DNA of 29,839 nucleotides from Pelomicrobium sp036803785 (GTDB taxonomy: Bacteria; Pseudomonadota; Gammaproteobacteria; Burkholderiales; UBA6910): NCBI RefSeq assembly GCF_036803785.1, contig NZ_DAIRTR010000025.1, forward strand, positions 1 through 29,839, written 5' to 3'. Positions 23,962-29,839 of this stretch are shown piece after piece. Positions within the stretch are counted from its first letter, which is position 1. Every line of letters starts with the position of its first letter. Position numbers and translations under genes: made by a program. The notes under the pieces are model-generated. The model ran no database searches, was not told the DNA's origin, and saw nothing but the letters and a program-made list of their open reading frames with translations.

Positions 23962-24368
23962 CACAGCGGCATGGGCTTGCGGTCCACGAGGCGCAGCCAG
24001 CCGCGGATGATGCGGTAGAGCACCCACAGCCCCGTGATCAGCAGGATGCCCAAGGCCAGAGGGATTCCCACCAGGGTCGCCCAGACGAGCAGCGCCACCA
24101 GCACCCACAGCAGCGCGAACCAGAAGGTGCGGATCTGCCAGCGGAAGTGGGATTCCAGATAAGAGCCCCGCACGTCGGGGCGCTTCACGTAGTTGATGAT
24201 CACCGCGACGATGGAAGGCCAACCGGTCAGAAAGGCGGTGACCACGAAGGCAGCGCCCACCAGTCCGGTCAAGGCACTGAAAGCGTGCAGGGCATAGATG
24301 AGGTGGGTCAGGCGCACCAGGCTGTCGCTCGGCGCCAAGGGGCCCGTGCGGGCCTCGATCTCGGTCAT
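23961..24368 (-). CDS. DUF4870-like small membrane protein
   Basis: The 135-residue protein has three hydrophobic spans (IYALHAFSALTGLVGAAFVVTAFL, FWFALLWVLVALLVWATLVGIPLALGILL and LLITGLWVLYRIIRGWL) and the loop VIINYVKRPDVRGSYLESHFRWQIRTF, which is characteristic of the DUF4870/YtaF-like Tic20-type small membrane proteins. The function is unknown. GAAGGGACC precedes ATG 24368. It is the middle gene of an operon with the rhomboid protease upstream and the SLOG protein downstream. Confidence 0.8.
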   Translation of the reverse strand: MTEIEARTGPLAPSDSLVRLTHLIYALHAFSALTGLVGAAFVVTAFLTGWPSIVAVIINYVKRPDVRGSYLESHFRWQIRTFWFALLWVLVALLVWATLVGIPLALGILLITGLWVLYRIIRGWLRLVDRKPMPL

Positions 24369-24401
24369 GGTCCCTTCCCTTTGGAGAGCCGCAGCAGCAT
24401 T

Positions 24402-25139
24402 TTACTTCCTCGCGACGCGCATCCAGGCCGCCACCGCCAGTCCAGCGAGGAAGCCGCCGATGTGGGCACCGTGGGCCACTGGCCCGGCGGGCGTCAGGAT
24501 CAGGGGGAGCAGGTTATCCACCACCAGGTAAAGTCCGAGCACGATACGCGCCGGGATCATGACCGTTCCCACGTAAAAGGGGAAGAGCAGCAGCAACACC
24601 CGCACGAAATGGCCCGGAAACAGGAGGAAATAAAAACCGAGCACCCCCGAGATAGCGCCCGAGGCCCCCACCAAAGGCAGCGGGGGACCGAGCGCAACGA
24701 AGACATGGGTCAGGGTTGCGGCAACCCCTGTGATCAGATACCAGAACAGGAACGGAACCGCCCCCAGGCGATGCTCCACGTTGTCGCCATAGATCCACAG
24801 GAACAACATGTTGCCCGCCAAATGAAGGAAGCCTCCGTGGAGAAACATGGAGGTGAATAGGGTGAGCAGGCTCGCACGATCCGAGCGGAAACCGTACTCG
24901 AATACCAGGAGATCGTAGGCGGTGGTCTGACGCACGACAGCCTCCAGGGAGGCGCCAGCCGGTAGCACCCTCGCCATCAGGTCAAGATACTCGGGCAGGC
25001 GCGGGTCGCGCAGGGAGACCGGCGTGGCGGACAGAGGCAGAGTAATCAGGAGGAACACGGCCACGTTGGCCGCGATGAGCAGGACCGTCATCCACGGCAC
25101 GCCCCGGGGATTGGGGTAATCTCCGACGGGAATGAACAC
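24402..25139 (-). CDS. Rhomboid-family intramembrane serine protease
   Basis: This 245-residue membrane protein has six or seven hydrophobic spans and the rhomboid motifs in order: FLHGGFLHLAGNMLFLWIYGDN with Asn110, GASGAISG with the catalytic Ser160, and HGAHIGGF with His226 as the dyad partner. It cleaves membrane-spanning substrates within the bilayer. The N-terminus (MFIPVGDYPNPRGVPWMT) is that of the bacterial rhomboids with a large first loop. The start is GTG 25139, preceded by AAAGAACGG. Substrates are unknown; the two genes downstream may be part of the same function. Confidence 0.93.
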   Translation of the reverse strand: MFIPVGDYPNPRGVPWMTVLLIAANVAVFLLITLPLSATPVSLRDPRLPEYLDLMARVLPAGASLEAVVRQTTAYDLLVFEYGFRSDRASLLTLFTSMFLHGGFLHLAGNMLFLWIYGDNVEHRLGAVPFLFWYLITGVAATLTHVFVALGPPLPLVGASGAISGVLGFYFLLFPGHFVRVLLLLFPFYVGTVMIPARIVLGLYLVVDNLLPLILTPAGPVAHGAHIGGFLAGLAVAAWMRVARK

Positions 25140-25352
25140 AGCGATACCGTTCTTTCTTTTTAGGTAAACCCGGGGCGCCCGGCAGGCGGCATAATTTTGA
25201 AAGTTTAACCCAAACCTCTGGAACGCCGCCTCTACCCCTCCCCGCCGACGGCGGCTGAACTGACACGGCGGCTCATGGTCTGGAAAGCAAAAGGCAGGCG
25301 CCCAAGCCGAGCCGTGTCCTAAAATTCCCTCGAAGCGTTCATCAATCGCGTC

Positions 25353-26453
25353 ATGTCCAATTCCGTGATTGAACGGGCCCTCGCCGAAGGCAAAGCTGTC
25401 GAGGTGAGCGCCGGAGAGCTCGGCTACCTGCGGGTTTACGACGACCTAAAGGGGATACCCCGCGGAACCGTGGTGTTTGACGGAAACGTGGTGGTGTATG
25501 GCTATCCCCATATCGGCCGGGTCACGGCCTTAGCCCGTGGTCTGGGTGAGCAGTTCCAAGCGCCTTTCTGGGTCGAGGAAAAAATCGACGGCTACAACGT
25601 GCGCATCGTGCGCGTGGGAGAGCGCGTCCTCGCCCTGACCCGGGGCGGCTTCGTGTGCCCGTTTACCACCGACCGCCTGCCAGACCTGATGAGCCTCGCC
25701 GTGTTCGAGGATTGCCCCGAGCTGGTGGTATGCGCCGAGGTGGCCGGCCCGGAAAACCCCTACAACGAGGCAAGCCCACCGTTCGTGGCTGAGGACGTGC
25801 GCTTGTTCGTATTCGACTTGATGCGGGTCGGCTCGCCTGGGTTCATCCCGTACGGAGAAAAGCAGGCGCTCCTCGAGCGCTATGGGCTGCCGGCGGTGGA
25901 ATGCTTCGGGCGCTACACCGCTGACGATCTGGAAGCAATCGGCGCGATCCTGGTGCGCTTGAGCGAAGAAGGACGCGAAGGCGTGGTGTTCAAAGAGGAC
26001 TCGCCCCGGGATCACCGCGCCAAGTACACCACCGCCGCCGCCTGCATCCAGGACCTGCGCGTCGGCGCCCAGGTGCTGCTCGATCTGCCGCCGGAGTACT
26101 TCGTGAACCGATTGCTACAGCTCGCCGTATTCGTCGAAGAGCACGGGCTGGAGGAAGCGCGGCTCCTGGGCGAAGCGGTCGGCGCAGCATTGCTCGAAGG
26201 GCTCCAGGACGCCATCCGCCTACAGCGCAGCGAGCAGAAGGTGCTGCGCCGCTACCGCTGCCGCCTGCGCAGCGCCGAGGCCGCCGAACGCCTGATCGAG
26301 CATCTCGCCCGGGAAACGGGCCACCAGGTCCAGGTGCTCGCGCGGGACCTGCGCCGAGAACAGGGCTACTGGGTGCTGGAGTTCGACCGGGTCTATCCGA
26401 GCACCAGCGGCACCCTGAACAGCCTGCTAGGCGGCAGGCTGTCCTTCGATTAA
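25353..26453 (+). CDS. ATP-dependent RNA ligase of the archaeal Rnl3 (Pab1020) type
   Basis: The 366-residue protein has the nucleotidyltransferase motifs of RNA ligases: motif I EEKIDGYNVR with the AMP-accepting Lys77, then ALTRGGF, motif III CAEVAG with Glu129, motif IIIa LFVFDL, motif IV EGVVFKE with Glu209, and motif V RAKYTT with Lys224. The C-terminal region is a helical, Arg-rich dimerisation-like domain ending RVYPSTSGTLNSLLGG. It should adenylate itself, then the RNA 5' phosphate, and seal RNA 3'-OH to 5'-P ends. This family is mainly archaeal and scattered in bacteria. The last 27 bases overlap the convergent HARP gene. There is no clear ribosome-binding site; a TAAAAT element lies about 30 bases upstream. 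The cellular RNA substrate is unknown. Confidence 0.9.
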   Translation: MSNSVIERALAEGKAVEVSAGELGYLRVYDDLKGIPRGTVVFDGNVVVYGYPHIGRVTALARGLGEQFQAPFWVEEKIDGYNVRIVRVGERVLALTRGGFVCPFTTDRLPDLMSLAVFEDCPELVVCAEVAGPENPYNEASPPFVAEDVRLFVFDLMRVGSPGFIPYGEKQALLERYGLPAVECFGRYTADDLEAIGAILVRLSEEGREGVVFKEDSPRDHRAKYTTAAACIQDLRVGAQVLLDLPPEYFVNRLLQLAVFVEEHGLEEARLLGEAVGAALLEGLQDAIRLQRSEQKVLRRYRCRLRSAEAAERLIEHLARETGHQVQVLARDLRREQGYWVLEFDRVYPSTSGTLNSLLGGRLSFD

Positions 26454-27020
26454 GGCGTCCAAAATGCTTCGCAGGTTCTGGGGCAGCACCAGCTTCACGC
26501 CCACTTTGTCGGCCCACGTCCGCAGGCCCTCGTCCGCCGACACCAGCCTGGCATCCAGTTCGTAGGCAAGCAGCAGGCAGTCCGCGTCCTCGCGGCTGTC
26601 GATGATGCCCCGGCGCAGCGCCTCCCGGTAGCGCTCCCGCAGCCGCGCGATCATGAGACCCGCGTCCTCGGCAGTCAGCGCCTCGCGACCACGCCGCGTG
26701 TACTCCTCAGCGATACGCAGACCTCGGTCGATGCGATGCCGCACCTCGTCGATGAACTCGTAGAGCACGTTGGCCGGGATCTGCAGCTCGTGCTTGCGCG
26801 GGCTGCGAATGCGCACCGCAAGCTCGAATTGGGGTGCGATCGCATCGACCGCGCGCACGTGCCGCAGCTCTTCGTACACGGACACCGGCATGTAGAACTC
26901 GGCGCCGGTCCGACGCGCCAGGGCGAGAAACAATCGAACCGCCTCTTCTGGTTCCGGCGAGAACTGGGAGTAGCTCTCCGGGTTGGTGAAGACGCTGGTA
27001 TCGAGTACAAAGCGTTCCAT
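26427..27020 (-). CDS. HARP-family PIN nuclease, homologue of Aquifex protein-only RNase P (RNA ligase partner)
   Basis: This 197-residue protein has a PIN domain: VLDTSVF with Asp7, VYEELRHVRAVDAIAP, then a long helical insertion (about residues 80-135: FIDEVRHRIDRGLRIAEEY) and the acidic cluster IIDSREDADCLLLAYELDARLVSADEG with Asp141, Asp145, Asp147 and Asp163. This is the layout of HARP proteins, whose Aquifex member processes tRNA 5' leaders without RNA, and which databases also name RNA ligase partner proteins. ATG 27020 was chosen because it places VLDTSVF at residues 5-11 as in the family; the longer frame adds low-complexity residues. It is convergent with the RNA ligase and overlaps it tail to tail. 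Confidence 0.92.
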   Translation of the reverse strand: MERFVLDTSVFTNPESYSQFSPEPEEAVRLFLALARRTGAEFYMPVSVYEELRHVRAVDAIAPQFELAVRIRSPRKHELQIPANVLYEFIDEVRHRIDRGLRIAEEYTRRGREALTAEDAGLMIARLRERYREALRRGIIDSREDADCLLLAYELDARLVSADEGLRTWADKVGVKLVLPQNLRSILDALIEGQPAA

Positions 27021-27280
27021 GGCGCAGGGGAACCAGGCTCCACACCCTCGGGCAGGACGCCTCACACCCGGCCCAACGCCCCGCGCCTCCGGGGGTCTTG
27101 CCATACCGGACAAGCACACGCCCTATTACGTCGGCACATGGGGGGCGGATTAGTCTAGGGCCACGGGCTTACCTGCAGCATGCGTCGCGTAGCCTCTTCC
27201 CAAAAGCAGGTCCAGGCCGATGCCCTTCTTCCGCGGCGTAGTCCGGAAGACCACCCCGAACCCGAAGGACCGCGAAAGGG

Positions 27281-27883
27281 CTACGCCGCCGCCTTCAGTT
27301 CGCCGTGCTCGATGCGGGTGCCCAAGACTTTCAGGAACTCGGCGAGCCAGGTCGGGTGGGCAGGCCATGCTGGGGCAGTCACTAAGCTCCCGTCGACGCA
27401 AACGCCATCGATCTTGGTATCGACCCAGGTTCCGCCGGCGCTCACCACTTCGGGCTTTACCGCCGGATAGGCGGTAAGCTTTCTTCCTTTCACCACATCG
27501 GCGGCAGTCAGGATCTGGATGCCGTGGCAGATGGCGGCGATGGGCTTGCCCGCTTGGGCGAAATGCTGCACCGCCTTGATCACGCTCGCGTCCAGCCGCA
27601 GGTATTCCGGCGCCCGCCCTCCTGCAAGCAACAGGGCATCGTAGTTTTCCGGCTTGACTTCGCTCCAAGTAGCGTTCAGCGCGAAGTTGTGGCCCCGCTT
27701 CTCGCTGTAGGTCTGCTGGCCTTCGAAGTCATGGATCGCGGTGGCGATGGTCTCGCCGGATCTCTTGCCGGGGCAGGCCGCGTGAACCTCATGGCCCACC
27801 ATCTTGAGGGCCTGGAACGGTACCATGACCTCGTAATCCTCGCCAAAGTCGCCCACAATCATGAGAATCTTCTTTCCTGCCAT
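27281..27883 (-). CDS. DJ-1/PfpI-family protein
   Basis: The 200-residue protein has the class I glutamine-amidotransferase-like fold: KKILMIVGDFGEDYEVMVPF with Glu15, YDALLLAGGRAPEYLR, and the nucleophile elbow AAICHGIQIL with Cys119 and His120. Family members act as glyoxalase-like or protein-repair enzymes, or as chaperones, in stress. The C-terminal part (VVSAGGTWVDTKIDGVCVDGSLVTAPAW) resembles the PfpI/YhbO branch. A strong ribosome-binding site (GAAAGGAGACTT) precedes ATG 27883. The 260 bases between its end and the HARP start hold no recognisable gene. Confidence 0.88.
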   Translation of the reverse strand: MAGKKILMIVGDFGEDYEVMVPFQALKMVGHEVHAACPGKRSGETIATAIHDFEGQQTYSEKRGHNFALNATWSEVKPENYDALLLAGGRAPEYLRLDASVIKAVQHFAQAGKPIAAICHGIQILTAADVVKGRKLTAYPAVKPEVVSAGGTWVDTKIDGVCVDGSLVTAPAWPAHPTWLAEFLKVLGTRIEHGELKAAA

Positions 27884-28074
27884 GGGAAGTCTCCTTTCTG
27901 GTCGGTTCTGGTGAACTCACAAAAAAGGCTTGATCCGAGCCGGCGAAGCGCCTGCAGCAGCGGTTTTCCAATTAGAGCCCGGGTAGGGGCTGGGGTTCAA
28001 GCCCGGATGCCCTGCCAAGGCGGTCCCGGCCGGACTATATTGAAAACATCCCTAGCCCGTGAGGAGGACTTCCC

Positions 28075-28548
28075 ATGGCCATCGCTGCGACAGTAGAGAA
28101 GTACTTGAAAGAGCAGCATGTTCCCTACGACGTGCTGCCCCACATGCGGACCGGGTCCAGCATCCGTTCCGCCACCGCCGCCCACGTTTCCCCCCACCGG
28201 GTTGCTAAGGCGGTCCTGCTGGAAGACGAGCAAGGCTACGTCATGGCGGTACTGCCTGCCGACCGGCACGTGCACCTGGGAACTCTGCGGCGGGAGCTGG
28301 GACGCCGACTCGGGCTTGCCACGGAGCAGGAAATCGCGAACCTGTTCCGCGATTGCGACGTGGGGGCCATCCCGCCTCTGGGGGAGGCTTACGGCCTCAC
28401 CGTAGTGGTGGACGATGAGCTGATGGGCGAATCGGACATCTATTTCGAAGCGGGCGACCACGAAGAGCTGATCCACGTGCGGCGGGAGGATTTCCTGCGG
28501 CTCCTGCCTCACGCCCGCTATGCCCGTTTCTCCACCTCGGCGTACTAG
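28075..28548 (+). CDS. YbaK/ProX-family aminoacyl-tRNA deacylase-like protein
   Basis: This 157-residue single-domain protein shows the YbaK/EbsC fold: VEKYLKEQHVPYDVLPHM at the start, HRVAKAVLLEDEQGYVMAVLPA with the conserved Lys of the editing pocket, FRDCDVGAIPPLGEAYGL and VVDDELMGESDIYFEAGDHEELIHV. Such proteins hydrolyse mischarged aminoacyl-tRNA in trans; the amino acid cannot be told. GTGAGGAGGAC lies just before ATG 28075. Confidence 0.88.
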   Translation: MAIAATVEKYLKEQHVPYDVLPHMRTGSSIRSATAAHVSPHRVAKAVLLEDEQGYVMAVLPADRHVHLGTLRRELGRRLGLATEQEIANLFRDCDVGAIPPLGEAYGLTVVVDDELMGESDIYFEAGDHEELIHVRREDFLRLLPHARYARFSTSAY

Positions 28549-28576
28549 CCGCTGTCTCGCCGCCCATCCAAGCCGC

Positions 28577-28606
28577 CCCTGCCCGGGCGCTTGCGCCCGG
28601 GCAGGG
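28577..28606. terminator. Strong GC-rich hairpin, possible terminator
   Basis: Two perfect 14-base arms (CCCTGCCCGGGCGC and GCGCCCGGGCAGGG) flank a TT loop, 29 bases after the YbaK-like gene and 66 before the next gene. No U-run follows, so it may instead be a structural element or a repeat; a GCGCTTGCGC motif recurs nearby. Confidence 0.5.
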
Positions 28607-28672
28607 AGCGCTTGCGCTTGTCCATCTGGTCGGGACGGCGAAAACTGGACGGACCACGCAAGGAAACCTCTG

Positions 28673-29338
28673 ATGAAAGCAGCAAGAGGCCTGTCGTTCG
28701 TTTCGGCATACGGTCTGGCCTTCCTCCTGGCCGGCTGTGCCACCGTACAAACCCTGCGTACCGATCTCGGCCTGGGAGGAAACCCCGAGCTCCGTGCTGT
28801 GCCCCTGGCGGAGCGCCAGCCAGCGGCAGGGCCGCCGTCGCTGCGACCGGGCGATGTCTACGTGTTCCGCTTCGGAGCCGGTGTACAGCAAAACGAAACG
28901 GTCACGGAGGTGCGAGGTGATCGAGTGACTTGGCGTCTACCCACGGGCGCCTCTTGGACCACGGTGAGCGCTACCATGTTCAACACCGCCGAGTGGCACG
29001 GCACCGCTGCTTACGGCTCAGGTCAGCAGGTCTTCACGGACAGCCAGGGGAGCCTCTTTCCTTTGCGGGTAGGCAATGTGGTGCGCTATACGGCGAAGGG
29101 AGAAAGTTCTCGAGAGCCTGGGGGCTGGCGCGTGCACTGGACTTGCACCGTGCCGTCCGAAGAGCGCATCACCGTGGCCGCAGGCACGTTCGACACCTAC
29201 CGGGTGATGTGCTACCGGGCAGGGCAGTTGCGCACTTACTACTATGCCCCCAGCATCGATCTGTACGTGCTTCGAATCACGATGGGCAAAGACCCGGGGC
29301 GCAAGGAACTAGTGTCCTTCCGGCGAGCGGCAGGCTAA
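28673..29338 (+). CDS. Lipoprotein of unknown function
   Basis: The 221-residue protein has a lipoprotein signal peptide (FVSAYGLAFLLAGC) with lipidation at Cys22, so it is an envelope protein. The mature part is rich in beta strands with PGDVYVFRFGAGVQQNETVTEV, YTAKGESSREPGGWRVHWTC and VAAGTFDTYRVMCYRAGQLRTYYYAPS, a pattern seen in secreted proteins that interpret a C-terminal conserved tail. I do not recognise the family. ATG 28673 was chosen over upstream starts because it begins the signal peptide and follows AAGGAAACC. Confidence 0.75.
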   Translation: MKAARGLSFVSAYGLAFLLAGCATVQTLRTDLGLGGNPELRAVPLAERQPAAGPPSLRPGDVYVFRFGAGVQQNETVTEVRGDRVTWRLPTGASWTTVSATMFNTAEWHGTAAYGSGQQVFTDSQGSLFPLRVGNVVRYTAKGESSREPGGWRVHWTCTVPSEERITVAAGTFDTYRVMCYRAGQLRTYYYAPSIDLYVLRITMGKDPGRKELVSFRRAAG

Positions 29339-29371
29339 ACGACCTCTGCCATTCAGCGCCCGGAAGGTCCG

Positions 29372-29734
29372 TCATGGCGGTCGCCCCAGCCCGTGCCTCT
29401 GGAGGGCCACCCCGGCGGAGAGGGCCACCTGTCCCGGGCCGCCGCTCGCCATGCCTTGTCCCACTGGATGGCCCTCCTGGTAGAGCTGGGCAGTCAAGGG
29501 TCCCCCTGTCACGTTCAGGGGGAGGACGACGGCGCGCCCCCTGAAGCGGTACTGGGCGGGTACCGTTCCCGCGATCCGCAAAGGGGAGACGGTTCCGTCC
29601 GCCGTCACCACCTCGCCAGTGCCGCTGAAGGCCGCGGCAGTGGCCCCCTCGAGCCGGAGTTCAAACTCGGCCGCCCACCCAGGAAGCACGGGAACGAGGA
29701 AGATCGACACAAGGGCGGTCAAGCGGGAAGTCAT
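29372..29734 (-). CDS. Small secreted protein
   Basis: This 120-residue protein begins MTSRLTALVSIFLVPVLPGWAAEF, a signal peptide with likely cleavage after GWA. The mature part is Gly/Ala/Val-rich and strand-forming (EFELRLEGATAAAFSGTGEVV, IAGTVPAQYRFRGRAVVLPL). No family is recognised. A longer start is possible at 29770, but it places the signal peptide internally. It is convergent with the lipoprotein gene, 33 bases away. Confidence 0.5.
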   Translation of the reverse strand: MTSRLTALVSIFLVPVLPGWAAEFELRLEGATAAAFSGTGEVVTADGTVSPLRIAGTVPAQYRFRGRAVVLPLNVTGGPLTAQLYQEGHPVGQGMASGGPGQVALSAGVALQRHGLGRPP

Positions 29735-29839
29735 AGCAAAAATGTCATCCAGTGCGAGAGGCAAAAACACCCCCGAGCGGGATCCGTCCCGCCCGGAGCA
29801 ACGGATTTTTACGGCCTCGGATGGAAATCGGCTTAAGAC

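Noticed and set aside
27150..27668. Minus-strand frame ending in a protein-like GIGLDLLLGRGYATHAAGKP segment
   Set aside because: Most of it overlaps the DJ-1 gene in another frame, and the unique tail is too short to support a gene.

Overview
The window comes from a high-GC proteobacterium, most likely a betaproteobacterium. This is an inference from gene content: a PedF/ExaF-type alcohol oxidation set, an AcoR-like sigma-54 activator, and an AhpC/AhpD/OxyR block. It has two very different halves. Positions 1 to about 6450 are a lower-GC, mosaic gene-cassette array. The rest, to 29839, is dense, GC-rich chromosomal DNA with short operons.

Region 1 (1-6448) is an integron-type cassette array. 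Nine complete or near-complete attC-like sites and one truncated site separate short plus-strand cassettes. The attC sites differ strongly in length and sequence, so the cassettes probably have mixed origins. No integrase or attI lies in the window; given the cassette orientation it would be expected upstream of position 1. Decay is widespread. Two GNAT acetyltransferases, a metallo-beta-lactamase-fold hydrolase, a membrane protein and two unknown genes carry single in-frame stops or small indels. The intact cassettes encode three lipoproteins and one small membrane protein. The array ends in a truncated attC that abuts the stop codon of the convergent chromosomal gene.

Region 2 (6450-13000) is a periplasmic alcohol oxidation module. 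It contains a cytochrome c-550 (PedF type) overlapping a substrate-binding-protein homologue, a divergent AcoR-like sigma-54 activator, and a PQQ alcohol dehydrogenase whose active site has the Asp-X-Asp pair of lanthanide-dependent enzymes. Good -24/-12 promoters precede both the cytochrome operon and the dehydrogenase, and a TGTTCC-N5-GGTACA inverted repeat lies at enhancer distance. Divergent from the dehydrogenase are the fused wrecks of an aldehyde dehydrogenase gene and a DUF779 gene, so the usual second step of the pathway has been lost here.

Region 3 (13019-20389) holds minus-strand operons. One has a DUF2520 Rossmann protein, a VOC-family protein and an MsbA-like ABC exporter. A second has a YncE-like beta-propeller, a NodB-type deacetylase and a fatty-acid hydroxylase. 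An ArsB/CitM-type ion transporter gene stands apart.

Region 4 (20460-25139) carries an unrecognised protein, ahpC-ahpD divergent from oxyR, and an operon of rhomboid protease, DUF4870 protein and YpsA/SLOG-like protein.

Region 5 (25353-29734) has an ATP-dependent RNA ligase of the archaeal Rnl3 type, convergent with and overlapping a HARP-type (homologue of Aquifex RNase P) PIN nuclease. A DJ-1/PfpI protein, a YbaK-like deacylase, a lipoprotein and a small secreted protein follow. The RNA ligase/HARP pair is the best candidate for a poorly described biological system. The collapsed alcohol/aldehyde locus and the decaying cassette array are the best evolutionary stories.
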